From Emydura subglobosa (Eukaryota > Chordata > Testudines > Chelidae): a stretch of DNA of 64,000 nucleotides. Made by a program: the position numbers and the translations under genes. The notes under the pieces were generated by a model, which saw nothing but the letters and a program-made list of their open reading frames with translations, searched no databases and had not been told where the DNA came from. Shown piece after piece: positions 12,239 through 24,379 of this stretch (position 1 is its first letter; each line of letters begins with the position of its first letter). The DNA is taken from contig ML679970.1 in the NCBI GenBank assembly GCA_007922225.1, positions 37,989,460 through 38,053,459 of the forward strand, written 5' to 3'.

Positions 12239-13195
12239 GTGCACCCAAGTGCCATCTACCTTCCCAGGAGTGGCTGCACATGGCTGCTCTGTGTACCTAT
12301 AGCAGCTTGTCAAGGGCTGTAGGCTCCTTAGGGAGGAGAAAAGCTATTTAAATACAAAACAACAGTTTTCATGGGCAATCAGATCATGCCCTTGGAGAGC
12401 AGAGATATTCTTGACCACTGAGTCACCCTAGACTAAGGCCTTAAGAGAGGTATGCTGTAGTCATATTGCTTGGAGTTGAGAAATCTAAAGAGAATTTTGG
12501 AGTTAAGTATTTGAAGAAAAGACAGAGGATTCCCATTGTGGAGGGGAAGGATCCAAATAGCTAGGAAGTTCAGTGTCTCGTTTAGATCAGCTCCACTCCC
12601 CTGCAATCAGACTGTTTCAAATCGATGCCAGCCCTTTGAGGCAAGAAACACCTGCTTTAACTTTGTCCGGGGAATGTTGCTATGGTCTCTCAAACTGCAA
12701 GCAGCTGTGGAAGCGCTTATATAGCTGGTGATTTTCAGAGAGGGGTTTTGTTTAAATGAATTTTCCATGCCTGTCGGTATTTCCACAATGAGACCTGGAG
12801 CTGAGGGAGAATTTGCTGGGAGATTGTACAGATCAAAAAGGCTCCTCTCTCTAGGCTTTAATGCAAAATCACCTCCTTAATGGTTTCACAGTTCAGCGAT
12901 GGAAGGGCCTGTAGGACAAGTATTGGGAGCATCCCACTTGCTTTTTGGCCAATGACGTATGATGTCTGCACAGAACTGGGTGAACTCATTGGTTTCAGTT
13001 CACAGGGATCCCTGCCTGCTAGAGAGGATGCATGGACATAGGGTATGTTCTGCAAGGGAAGATCGATCTAGAGGTTTCTTGCTTACAATCCAACAAGCTT
13101 CATGGGTAGAATCCTCAGTGGGTGTAAATTGACATAGCTTTGCAGAATCAAGCCCTGTAACTAAGCTTCCAAAACAGACACCCAACTTCTGGGTT
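12239..13195. other. No gene recognised; unassigned sequence
   Basis: No coding, RNA or repeat signature recognised beyond short chance open frames. Confidence 0.4.
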
Positions 13196-13668
13196 TAGCT
13201 GGCTGGAAAAAGTTCGGCCAAAACAGTTTTGTCAGGATTTGCTGATTCATCAGAATCTAAACATTTTGCAGAGATGGTTGTATTTCAGTGCAGTCCCTCC
13301 AGAAACCAGCCAGATTCCTGCTGGAGCCCTGCCTTGCCAGGCAGGTGTCGGATAGAGACTTGCCTAGTTTCCTGACGGGTCACTTGCTCAACTCCTCAGT
13401 AGCCCACCTAGCAGTCTACTGGGCTTCCAGGGTCTGCAGCTACAGGACAGCCTGGCAGATCGGAGCCCTGGGGGCCAGGCAGTCTGACTCCCGGATCTGT
13501 GGCTCCAGCACAGCCGATGGGGCAGACTGCTGGGGAGTGGGGCTCTGCCCCCTTAAACAGAGAATTTCAAAATGGTGGGATTTTGTTCTGAATGGGAATG
13601 AAACCAAATTTCAAAATAGCAAAATCCTGCGGGAAATGCACTTCCCATTCTCTGCCCAGCTCTAACTC
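13196..13668. mobile_element. Composite element: AT-rich flanks around a GC-rich core
   Basis: The left end (tagctggctggaaaaagttc) and the right end (ttctctgcccagctctaac) are imperfect inverted repeats related to those of the 10.1-kb element. Next to each end lie AT-rich words (tttgtcaggatttgctg; aaatttcaaaatagc). The middle, about 13,300-13,560, is GC-rich with repeated 'gcagtct' and 'ctccag' words. An open frame of 125 codons crosses it but resembles nothing known. Confidence 0.5.
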
Positions 13669-14294
13669 TGGGCAGTCTAATCCCCTGGGAAATTTCCTCT
13701 ATTAAGATGCATTATAATCAGTATTTCTTTAAGAGGGCATTCTGCAAAATGATGGGCAAAATTTTACTGCCTTTTGCATTTGTGTCAATCCAGTATGATG
13801 AATTTATTCATTCATTCTAGGGTAATTGAGGGCAGACCTTGGCATTCACACATTACCGCCTTTTCTCCAGGCTGACTTCATCTGAGTTGGCAGCCCAAAT
13901 GCTGAACTTCCAGTTCAAATGAGCCCCAGAATGTCAAGTGAGACTCAGTCAAGCCCACTGAAATCATGATGAAAATGTGAGAAAACAGGAATTTTGCTTG
14001 GTTGTGGTAAGCCAGCATTGGGATCACCCAAAGCCAGGTTCTCAGATGATCTGCTAGTCTTAGCAATTTGTTTGAATGACACCCTGAATTGTCTGTTTCA
14101 ATGGATTTCAAGATTTGTTTAGAGCTAGGCCTGAGCCACAAAATTTGGACCCAGCCCCCTGGATTCAGAGTTCCCTCAAGTTCAGGGATCTTTTTGGTTC
14201 TAAATTCCCTGTAAACATTTCTAGTCTTGGGGGAACAGGCTGAGTGGGTAGGGGAAAGTTGTGCAGAACAAGATGTTATTTTGCTAATTGTTTA
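13669..14294. other. No gene recognised; unassigned sequence
   Basis: No feature recognised. Confidence 0.4.
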
Positions 14295-14415
14295 TGAGAT
14301 CAGAGGAATTACCATTATGGATCACACCACGGGTCTGGGTAGGCCAGTGTCCTGTCTGACTGTGGCCAAAACCAGCTGCTTCAAAGAAAGGCACAAAGAC
14401 ACCAGCTTGGCAAAT
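14295..14415 (-). mobile_element. CR1 LINE 3' fragment, antisense
   Basis: 'aggccagtgtcctgtctgac' followed by 'tgtggccaaaaccagctgct' and 'tcaaagaaaggcacaaagac' matches in order the reverse complement of the CR1 3' region that reads 'gcatctggcactagccactg' and 'gacccagtatggcc' near 49.7 kb. It is an old, 5'-truncated fragment. Confidence 0.55.
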
Positions 14416-16899
14416 GTGGCATAGCCTAGCCCCACAGGAAGGGTCTTCCAAACTTCCATCTTAATGACTGGCTTATGCCCGGCCCCATGCAAATGGCTGG
14501 AGGAATCCATTAGGGATTTGGTGGAGCATTAGATGTTTGACTGTTTGCTGGAGTTTAAGTACTGGAGTGAACTGTTGGGTTCTTTTGTATCCAGGAATGG
14601 ATTGTAAGAATAAATGTGTCCTGGATTGCTTCTCAAAACACAGTCCCAACCCTGCGGTGGAAGACAGGTGGTTGTGGGCAAGACCCAGATTTCAACACAG
14701 GCAGATCTAAGTGAGGGGTGTGTTGCATATGTGATTTACCAGGGTGTATAAGCAAATCACTCCTCATCTGAGCCTAGGGCTACTGGACAGATCAGAAGAG
14801 ATGCCTTCTTCAGAGAGGACTCTGCATTCATATGCCCTGAATGCACAGCAGCCTGACTTTGCATCGCTTATCATCCATCAGCGACATTCCTTTCTGCCTC
14901 ACTAACACACTGATCTCATCCCTCATCCCCTGTTCCCAGGCAGGGAAACCCTCATTACACACTCCTCTGAAAGCTGGAGCTGTGGCGGGGAGGGGAGAGA
15001 GCCAAGAACCATGGTAAGTAAACAAGGGTTTGCAAGCAGCTAGGTTGCCAGCCCTCCAGGATTGCCCTGGAGTGTCCAGGGATGATGTCATATGATGAAA
15101 TCTCCAGGAATACATCCAACCAAAATTGGCAACCCTTTCCAGAGCCAAAGATAGTTAGGAGCCTAAATACCTTTGTGGATCTGGGCCCAAGAACCTTTCC
15201 ATAGTCTTTGCCGAAGAGGCCTGGTGGCCCCAGGCTTCCCCTTAATTGGCTAATAAACCATCCCCATGGTTCTCGTTTGCAGTGTGGCAGCAGGGACAAA
15301 GCAGGCATTGGGATCCCGAGAGATGTTTGGTGGAAAACAACTGTGAGAAAGGAATAAACCAATTAACTGCTGACGGCAAAGCTGCTGCCCCCCCCCCGCC
15401 CATATAAGAAATGTGTGTGTCTCTAGTGGATTTGCGGGTGGGGGGAAACGGATGTCTGCAAAGTTAGGAGAAGGGAAAATCCTTTCCCATTCCAGCTAAA
15501 GAGATAATCTGTCTGAGGCAGCACCCTCTGTGAAACAGGAAAGCTTTTGAGAGGCAACAACACTTTAATTCAGACTTCCTCACCCCCCCGCCCCAACTGT
15601 GATTAGTTACTCTAGCTACCTTGATCTCCCTGGGAAACTTTGCTCAGTCTGCCCTCGGGCAGAAGACTGGCCCCCTCCCCAAACAACAACGTGCCCTCCT
15701 CTTTACCCACCAGCCTTAGATAAGCTGAAAAGATGGATTTGCACAACCTGCTCTGGGAATTAATTGCTTCCAATGGCCCATTCATGTTGGAGGAAGGGAC
15801 TTACCGTGGACTAAGGACCTGAGCTCCTTTAGTTTTCCCTTGATCTCCATAACCAGCACCTGGATGAGTGTTACTGTAGCAACAATGGCAAGGCCAGGCT
15901 CAGAAAGGTTACAGCTAAAGTCCAGTGGGTCAGTTTTCCACACAGATTTTCTCATCCTTCCCTCCATCGGCCCCCCTTGCCCCATCCTTCCCATCATGCT
16001 TCACCCCTGCTGGGGTCTTGGTATTATTTGTATTGCAGTAGCGCTTACAGGCCTGCTCTACTAGATGTGCCTAGTGATCGTAGCAGATTGAAGCTGGGTT
16101 TGAATTCAGTACATTTGGGTTTTGTTCTAATTGCAGAGAAATTCCCTTCCCTTCCCCCCCCCCCCCCGCAGCTCCCAAACATCTCTACTCTCCCTTCCTC
16201 CTCCTGTCGCTCAGCTTTACCATCTGTGGACAAGGGGGAGCACTGACCCTGGATCTGTGGAGGGTGCCAGCTGGTTATCCTCCCCCTGCCCATCTTGGGA
16301 GATATGGGGGCTGTCACACCGGACCACTGTCCCCCTCCCACCAGTTCCCGGTCTCCTCGGACTTGATTCCCTACATAGTGTGTTGGGAGTCCCTCCCTCT
16401 TCTACTGCATCTAGGTTTGCATTAAGGCTCAGGGGTCAGTTAGCCCTTGTCATTCCCTAGTTCTGAAAGTGGAATTAGGTCCTGCACAGTCATTTGCTTC
16501 CAGGGAACACAAGAGGACATCTACTGTGGAATTAGTGGCTAAAAGCAACTTAACATGCAAAGGTGTCTGTGCTGCACAGTAGCAACTGTTCACCGCAACA
16601 GGAGAGCGGGCTGCTAGTTCTGTCTAGTGGTCATGGCTCTGAAAGTCTGTGAAAGACGGAAGCCAAAGTGGAAGCGGTTTACTAATAAGACTCTGGCCCA
16701 GAGCTTGAGCTGCAGACAAGCTATGCTCAATGCTGCTTATAAAGGAAGGTGCAAAGGTGGCTTTAAGCCACATCTGTGACCCCATCCCTCAAACCTGGGG
16801 CCATCTGAGCATGGGTCCAGTCCCTGGTATAATTTAGGGCAGCCACAGGGCTGACAACAGCCTTCTTTTCCCTGGCCACACCCTTTGCACTGGGGCCGC
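14416..16899. other. No gene recognised; C-rich tracts and one half-palindrome
   Basis: 15,148-15,192 ('gttaggagcctaaatacctt', 'tgtggatctgggccc') resembles one arm of the short palindromes. Poly-C runs occur at about 15,389-15,398 and 16,154-16,167 (14 C). The region 15.9-16.4 kb is pyrimidine-rich, which creates long but unconvincing open frames on both strands. Confidence 0.4.
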
Positions 16900-17239
16900 A
16901 AGCTGAGGTAACACAAGGGTAAAAAAATGGAGGATGACAACCCCTGTCATCTGGTTACCATGGGGAAAGGTGAACTCCGGCCTCCCTGCAAACAAGGCTT
17001 TGTCATTCCAAACCAAACACCTTGCTGGGGTTTTGGGGTGACACTGGCACCACTCCTCCCAGCTGCATAAGTGAAGTTTGCTGAGCAAGCAGTAACAAAG
17101 GCTGCACAAGCACCAGCATCGTACTGCTGGAAGCAACTGAGTTCCCTTGGAAAGCAACAGTGTAGTGCAACCTGCTGGTCAGTGCGTTGGCATCCCCAGC
17201 TGTCCCTCATGTTGGCCAAGATGGCGGTGTCATGGGGTC

Positions 17240-17899
17240 CACTCACCACAGTGGTGCCTCCTGCTGGTCATCCTGGGGATTAACTTTGCTGGTTGGGTCA
17301 CCCCCTTCAGGTGATGCCTCTCCAGTCATCCTCTCACCCCACAAACCTGCCTCACTCCAGGAACCACAGCATCCTCTTCATGACTCAGCCCTTCAGCTGG
17401 GTCACCATCCAGGTTTCCCCCTTCTGGGATTACCCAAAGTCCTTCTGTGGAAGCAGTCCCAGGCAATGTCCTCCTATGCTGTCCTGATGATGCCACTTCC
17501 CCCGTGGCCAGTAGGGGAACCCGGGCCCACCCCCTACTCCAGGTTCCAGTCCAGAAACCCTCAACGCAGCACTTCTGGGCTTTCCTCTCTCAGCCCTCAC
17601 TACTCCTTCCCTGGACTGCTTCCTACTACACCTGGTTCCCCTTCTTTCTCTGGGAGTGCCAGCTCCAAAACCTTCCTCCCTTTTCCCAGGGAGTGACTGC
17701 TTCCTGCAGCCTTTCCCAGTAACCCCTCTGGTTTCAGCTCCTGGGTTTTATAGGCCCCACCTCTTCCTGCTCAGATGAACCTCCTTCAAACAACTCCCTA
17801 CTCCCTGGCTCTTCCTCCAGGTGCAGCCTGGGCAGTTAATTGACATTCCTGTCCACTTAACCCCTTCTAATCCTGTGTGGAGTTGGATACTCTATCACA
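17240..17899 (-). mobile_element. Candidate LTR or LTR-like promoter region
   Basis: Read on the minus strand, the segment begins TGTGATAGAGTATCC at 17,899. A conserved-looking 'aggggttaag' follows about 40 bp in, and then a good TATA box, CCTATAAAACCC (complement of 17743-17754). This is the layout of the U3 part of an LTR. A second region ending at 56,321 has the same layout (TGTGA start, 'agggttaatggg' about 40 bp in). The other end is not resolved; sequence of similar style continues towards 16,900. There is no gag, pol or env sequence nearby, so it would be a solo or partial LTR. A non-LTR repeat remains possible. Confidence 0.4.
17743..17754 (-). promoter_or_regulatory. TATA box of the candidate LTR
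   Basis: CCTATAAAACCC on the minus strand, about 150 bp inside the presumed LTR start. It is a strong TATA match, but whether it is used cannot be seen from sequence. Confidence 0.35.
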
Positions 17900-18489
17900 G
17901 TGACCATCACAGTAGTGTAGCCCATTAGAAAGAATACCCCCTCCAAGAAGTCTGGCTTGCTGCTGGGACATTTTCCCCAATGGCGTTCTTCCTGCCTCTC
18001 GCGTTTAAATGACTACAGACAAACACAAGGCCCCACATGCAACACTAACATCTCCAGTCTCTAGACAGAGAGCTATAGACCCATAACTGAACCCCTCAGA
18101 TCTCGTCTCCACCCCCTTAAAATCTGGTAAGCCGCAGCCTTTGTTTCTGTGTAGAAGATGGGCTGTTAGAGGCCAATACTCCTACAGCTCCTTCCAGCCA
18201 GGGGCTGTGTGCTACAGTGCTCTCCAAACATTAACCAATGATGCCTTAGTCCATCTCCTAGCCCCTGTGTGCAGGTGGGGAAGCTGCATCCATTGTACCA
18301 CTTCATTTGCACAGGGTTTGTGGTAGACCAGCCAGGAGAGTTTTGAGCATGGCTTGGGGAGCTCGTGCAATGCCAAAGAAATTACCAGGAATTATGGGCA
18401 CGGCGCAGCAAGGGACGAAATCAGGACAATCAGTGCCATGCAAGTCTCAGGGCCAGGAGGTGCAGCCCATGGCTAGAGGGGGGAAAGGT
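17900..18489. other. No gene recognised; unassigned sequence
   Basis: No feature recognised. Confidence 0.4.
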
Positions 18490-18600
18490 GACTATATTAT
18501 TCATCTTTATTATTTGTTTTACGGTAAAACCTAGGAGCCCCAGTCATGGACCAGGACTAGGTGCTGCTCCAATTCCAGGTGGCTGCTATGGTCCCAGACA
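18490..18600 (-). repeat. Old LINE (L2/L3-like) 3'-end fragment, antisense
   Basis: 'tattattcatctttattatt' is the AT-rich terminus. It is followed by 'aaacctaggagccccagtca' and 'tggaccaggactaggtgctg', the reverse complement of the recurrent LINE 3' UTR at 11.8 and 40.8 kb. Confidence 0.65.
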
Positions 18601-20600
18601 CAAATCAGAGAAGCCTTTCCCTAACTGCCTATGGGCTGCAGTGCAGGCCAGCATCTCCATAGCGTGCAATGTCATGAGTCCTCCCTTCCCACCCTGACAC
18701 ACTCCCTCTTGTCCCCAGCTCCTCTGCTGGCCCAGGTGCATTGGCCCTACTGCACCAGAGAAATATTCCCCCGGCCCATGGGCCTCATTTTCAGCCCTTA
18801 GCTGCTGCAGGAGCAGTGCACAAGGGCCAGAATGGGCTGCTCAGTCTAGGACCTGTGGTTTAATGCTGTCATCCCTTCTATGTTATTGTACAAGACACTA
18901 TTTCATGGGGCCAATGCCAGGTGTGAGCATGCTCGTTAGCATTCCTACTGCTAAGGTTAGGTTCTGATCCAGGGGAACAACAGGCCCCTCCCACTGTATG
19001 AGGATCAATATGTTTGAGGTCCTCAGGCACTCAAAACCACCTTACGGACTCCCGTGTTGTCATTTCCTCATTAGATCACTGCCACCCATCGCTCAGCCTC
19101 TTCTACTTCCCATGCTGGATCTGGGGCCCAGGCAGGATTTTTGGGGGTTGACATAACGAGGTTGGTAGGGGGCTGTGTGTTACCAGCATACATACATCTC
19201 TGGTCACTTTGTGCCAAGATCTCTCTCGTCCATGTCGCCTGACAAACCATGTATAGTAGAGCTCTCACAGATGTAATTGCCTAGAAAGGTTGAATTAGCA
19301 GGGACCTGTGTTTCATTATTAGTCTCTGCATTGCATTTGGCTCTGAGCACAAGGTCTGAGTAATTCAGGCACTTTGCTATCAGTTGGGGCTTTCCTTGAA
19401 CGCTGGGCTCTGGTGTATTTTAGTTCACACCTATAACAAAGGCTCAAACCTCCTGGTGCTTCTCTAGTCTGCTTATCTCCTTGGAGGGAGAGAAAGCTGA
19501 AACCATTCAGATCTCTTGCCACATGGCCATATCCCCCAGCAATGTTAGCTACAAACCACTTAAAGCAACCCCGTCATAAAATAAAACCACCGAGGACGGC
19601 AGCAGCTACAAGAACCCGTCGGCATGTACTATCCCAGACTGCAGCAGTTCCTGTGCATCAGAAACGGCATCCTCTCTGAGGCCACTTTGGCTTTGATTGG
19701 AAGAACATGTGCATGGCATTGTTAAAAAACTTACATTCATCCTCCAGGGGGTTCCTGAGAAGAAGTCCAAGGAAGAAAATGTGACTGTCAGCTGGTGTAA
19801 GAAGGGCCAAGCTGCTGTTAGTACTTGAGGAGCTCATTAGCATCAGACCTACAGATTCCATTTCTCGGGCTGGGGTGAATTTAATATTCTTTCATTTTAA
19901 CTCGTGCTTTTGATAACAGAAAAAAGCTCTCTCTCGTTTCCTGCAGTTTCCTCAAATTCACAGAAAAGAGCAGCTCAGGGCCAAGGACAGTCTGCAGGGC
20001 CTTCCTCCTACCAAATGTCCCAGCTCACGGCAGTGGAGCTAAAGGAGTGTCTCCTATTGTCTTTGCGCCCACATCCAGACAAGTGGGCCACGTGCTGGGG
20101 AATGTGTGGGTAGGTGGAGAAGAAGGAATCTTCCATCCCAGAACATAGATACGTTGCGGATGGGCTCCATGCAGCTGATTGCAACCCAATGGCTAAGCAA
20201 GACAGTCGTGTGTTGTGCTCCCTCCATGGGGGAAAGGGGGAGGAGCTGTGTAGTGGAGGATCCCCCAGTTCTGTCCATACTCTACTCCCCCTCTCCCTGG
20301 TGGCTCCCTCATATTGGGCTTCTCCTTTGCAGTAGAGCCAGGCTGGGTGGAACGCACCGGGAGCCTTACACAGTTGCTCTGGTGTGCATACTCAGTGGTG
20401 GGAGCACTCCCCTCTGGGAAGGGCCAGCTCAAGACCGGAGGAAGAATTCTCCTGGGGCCAGTGCAGAGGGAGGGAGAAGGGGGGCCAATATAGGAGCTTT
20501 TGTGATCAGAAAATGGGTTTGAATGAGGCTGCCATGTCCCAGCTTAGCAGGAGCCTGGAATTAGCGTGCACACAGGCAAAGCACTAGGGTAAAGAACTAG
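18601..20600. other. No gene recognised; unassigned sequence
   Basis: Mixed-composition sequence with overlapping chance frames on both strands (up to 138 codons at 20.1-20.5 kb). None shows a recognisable domain or splice context. Confidence 0.4.
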
Positions 20601-22724
20601 TTACTTCTGTGAACACATTCCTGGGGCTCCCTGATTCCTCTTCCCCAGTCCAACTGCAGTCTCATCACTAAGGTTCCTTTATTTGGCACACAGCAAAGCA
20701 AGGCTGAGTTGATCAGATTCCAGCGCGGTGGGTGGGTATAGCGTGAATACCCAGCAAACCTCTTCCTTTATATACATTTACACATTGCATTACATCAGAA
20801 GCGTGGGGGTGGGTTTGGTCACTTTGCAGGAACCAAGCTCTGTGCTCGAATGACTTACTCTTTATCCCATCTTATGTTCCAGGCTGATCTTATCCATTCT
20901 TATCTTGTCCACTGTAAATGATTCCCTGGGGGTTCCCCCCCCCCCCTTCTCTTAGCTAGTGCAGACAGTTTGGTTCCAGCCGGCTGATCCATTGACCTCC
21001 CTAATCCTGTCTCCTAAGAAACCAGGCCTTGCCTTGTCAAGCCAGGCCGGTGGCTGGGGGGAAGGGTTTACACAGTAGCGACTCGATGCTCCCACTGCGT
21101 GCTAGGACCCTGGGGCTGCCAGAGATCAATGAAAGCAATCCTGATTCTGTTGTAACTTATGCCAGAGGCTGCCTGGCCCCAGTTGGCCCCAGGATCAGAG
21201 GGCTGCAAAGGTAGATTAAAGCCACTCATCTTTCTTCTTGAAGCAGCTCTAAGCACCGCTTGGCACAGCCCAGGATGGCCTGCAGCATAAAACCCGAGCT
21301 GGTCTCTTCTTTGCTTGTTCCTAAGTGTCAGTGTGGAATCGGGAGGAGCTATTCCTAGGACACTGTCTAATGTACAGTTTGGGATGGTTCTGTTTCTGAG
21401 ACCAAGTCTTGGCTGGCAGGCACCGTTAGTCAGCACAGCGCTGCATCCCACAGGAGATAAACGGGTGGGTGGCTACTTAGTGAGGAGAAAGGGAGTTTAT
21501 TTTGCTCCACACAGTCAGTATATTTTTCTGCCATTGACATCTCAGTTACAAGCACAAAGAAGGAAAAGAGTCTCTAGCAAACATGGGAGAATTTTTGCCG
21601 GCTATGGACTAACTGTGGCCCAGACTGGCCCCAACCCGCCTTAGAGTGTGAAAGGAGATGCTGATCAAAGTGTGGAGGCCTTTATTCTGGAGGAATTCTT
21701 TTGGGGGTCTAGAGAATCTGAAGTTCAGACAAGCCCATCCATTGGGCTCTGCCACAGCTGATGACTGAGTCAGAGATCTGAAAGCTGGGATCACTACACT
21801 GCCAGAGAAGCCTGGGCAGCAGTTCTAACTGCCCAGGCCAAGGTAGTGAAGATGGTTTTCATTTTCTTTTTAAGATGCAGAAATAAATAATGCCATGCCT
21901 AGGAAAGCCTGCAACCAGCTCCAAGTGTCTGAACGTTTGCTGGCTGAGCTTGCCTGTTAATGTTCTGTGATAAGGAGCTGTGCTCTAAACAGCTCCAGTA
22001 GGTGCCACTATGTCATAGGGAAATGCCCTAGGTTTCCCCCGCCACCTCCTCCAACACAGAGGAGCTCTCCAGTGCATTGCTGGGAATGAAAGACTCCAAA
22101 CAGGGATATTCCTTTAGCTGGTATATCACTGGAAGTGTGCAGTAAGGATTAAGCAAAGCCCAGCAGCTATTCTGGTCTCCCCATCCCATTCAGCAGTGCC
22201 AGTGTTTTGACAAGAGTCTAGTCACTATTTGGATAGGCAGCTTCCAAGGAACCATCCAGGTGCTGCAGGAAGCCCTTTGGGTGATTTAGTAGGTGGCACT
22301 CTTCCCACTGACTTAGCAAACTCCCCAGCATGGTGACAGGTGGCACCGCGCTGCTGTAGATGTACCATTTGAACAGCGTTTAACGCTGACTCTTTGTGGC
22401 CATTTGCGATCCTACTTCTTGCAAAAACAGAGGTGTTTGTTCCAGTGCCCTGACCAAACTCTGGTCTAGGTGATTCCACTCAGCCTGGCTCTGGCTGCTG
22501 GCATTGTAGCTGGACAAGCTATTCTTCATCCTGCGTTTCCATCGCAACTACCATTTGGCATTCCTATGTGCTGTTCAACAGTGGCCAGCGTAGCTGAACC
22601 ACTGATTCACAGGAAACCTTTAAGATCTTTCACCTTTAGCCCCACCCCACTAACTGATCAATAAGTCGATTCCCACCTTCTCTTTGCCAGCAATGCCACC
22701 ATTGACTGTTTGCTTGTTTTCTCT
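20601..22724. other. No gene recognised; unassigned sequence
   Basis: A 12-C run lies at 20,935-20,946. No exon, RNA gene or classified repeat was recognised. Confidence 0.4.
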
Positions 22725-23078
22725 CAGATACCTCCACACTCTCCCCAAATGTGTAGAGCTGCTTTCTTATCCTTCCTTAAATCCCTCCTGAAATCCATCC
22801 CTCTGCCATGATGCCTACAAATCATTTGCCTCTGGTGTTGGTTAGACAAGTGCTTCTCTGGTAAATTCTGTTTTATTGTTATCTCATCACTGTATGCCTT
22901 CACCCACCCCCATTCCGTCTCTGTTTGGCCCACCTGTTGTATATGGTGCAACTTCTAGACTGTGAGCAATCTTCTGTGTCTTTGTTATTTCTCTGTGCAG
23001 TACCTACCATAAGAGGGCCAGGGCCTTGATGCCTGATTAGGAATCCTAGGTGCCACCATAAAATAATCAGTAACAAAG
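22725..23078 (+). mobile_element. Old LINE (L2/L3-like) 3' portion
   Basis: This is the longest copy of the recurrent LINE tail. It starts with C-terminal ORF-like sequence ('ccttaaatccctcctgaaat', 'ccatgatgcctacaaatcat'), passes through 'tagactgtgagcaatcttct', and ends with 'tgtgcagtacctaccataag', 'agggccagggcc' and an A-rich tail. The order of body and tail ties the short fragments at 7.3, 8.4, 11.8, 18.5, 40.8 and 51.8 kb to an L2/L3-type LINE. Exact family naming would need a repeat library. Confidence 0.6.
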
Positions 23079-23244
23079 CCTACAATAAGGTAGTGTTAAG
23101 ATTTCAATTTTAGACAGACAGATAAGTCTCGGTGAGTGACAAAATGATTCAGTGGCATTAGATTAGCACAGAGGTGTGGAGGTGTCTAACTTTTTTTAAC
23201 TCACCTCATGAAGTAAAGTTCTGGAGCTCCAAAGCTGACAGCTA

Positions 23245-23425
23245 GGACTGGTTGGAAAATGAAGTTTCCGTTCTGTGGAAAGTTCTGGCATTTTGAAATT
23301 TATTTTCATTTCAAATATGAAAAGCTGAAAATTTGAAATTTTCCATGGAACGGAAATTCCAATGGTTTTTGATTCAGAACCATTGAAATGTTTCATTTTG
23401 ATTATGTTGAAATATAATACAATAT
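23245..23425. mobile_element. AT-rich TGGTCAGGA-type element, partial
   Basis: The start 'ggactggttggaaaatgaag' resembles the terminal sequence of the 10.1-kb element. It is followed by 'ttctggcattttgaaattta' and 'tgaaaatttgaaattttcc', dense with the same words. The far end is lost in AT-rich sequence beyond 23,430. Confidence 0.45.
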
Positions 23426-23584
23426 AAACTATTAAATATAAGAGTAAAATTAATATATTCATATAATATTACAGTAGAAACAAAACGAATTAAAGCTATA
23501 AAATCAAAACAAAATGTTTTGGCCTTATTGAAGCAAAGCAAGAAAGTCTAAACAATTCAGCATCTTTCTGGTGAAGATCTTTTC

Positions 23585-23674
23585 AGGCTGAGACTTTCAA
23601 AGGTCTCTACAGTATTTGAGCTCCCAATTCTGGTTCACCATTTCCATGGGAATTGGGTGCTCAAATCTCAGCCT
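23585..23674. repeat. Short palindromic element, 90 bp
   Basis: The outer arms AGGCTGAGA (23585-23593) and TCTCAGCCT (23666-23674) are perfect. The inner arms tttgagctcccaattc and gaattgggtgctcaaa pair with one mismatch. The centre reads 'ttcaccatttccatggg'. It belongs to the same style as the copy at 5,047. Confidence 0.7.
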
Positions 23675-23992
23675 TAATATCTTTTAAGTTAGGCGTCTAG
23701 ACTGCTCTCATTTAAGTCCCCCTTGCCACCAAACCTGAAACCAGTCCTCAACTCAAGCAGATTCCAGGACACGGAATGACTCATGTTATACATTCATATC
23801 TAATGAACACGGTTGGTTGGTATCTGAAATCTCATCCTTCTTCAGCAAGATATTCCTTTGTGCAAGCTCTCACCTATACTCCCCACACCCCGGCAGCAAG
23901 TCTTAACCAATGCTGAGGAAAAGGCAAAATTTAAAATGTTCCACTTTAGTTTTATCCTTTGGAAGCTCTGCGGAAAAGGGCAATGGGGAAGT

Positions 23993-24065
23993 GTTTCAAA
24001 GGCACAAATGGCAGGCAGGCGCCAGTGAGAGTAGAGGCACGTATCTGCCATTCGTGCCTTTGAAC
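23993..24065. repeat. Inverted repeat, arms of about 21 bp
   Basis: 23993-24014 and 24045-24065 are near-perfect reverse complements (tcaaaggcacaaatggcag against ctgccattcgtgcctttga) separated by about 30 bp. Weaker pairing continues outwards. It differs from the CATTGACTTCAATGG palindromes and could be the terminal repeat of another small element. Confidence 0.6.
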
Positions 24066-24379
24066 GTCTCCCCCAGCATCCTCAATAAAGCTAGCGTGGC
24101 ATCCCAGTGAAAGCTGCTTGGGAGCAGCTTTGCTCCAGGAAGCACTTCCATGAAGCGCCAGCACAGCGCTGGAAGAGGAAGGAATGGTTGGAGGCTCACA
24201 GGCTGCCCCCAAGGAGCAAAAGAGGGGTTCAAGGAATGCTACAGCAGGAGTGTGCCCATGGCTTTCCTTACATTTAATAGGCTACAAAAAACAGCCACTA
24301 TTGTCACTTGGGGGAAATGTCTGGTTTCCTAGGTCTTTTCCATTATTACCCTGCGCACCCCTCCAACTTGCTCTTCAAA

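Noticed and set aside
16154..16167. Poly-C run as a regulatory site
   Set aside because: Homopolymer tracts of this size are common in vertebrate noncoding DNA and are prone to sequencing error.
17187..17696. 169-codon proline/serine-rich open frame
   Set aside because: It is antisense to the candidate LTR and comes from a C-rich strand with few stops; overlapping frames of similar length exist and no domain is seen.
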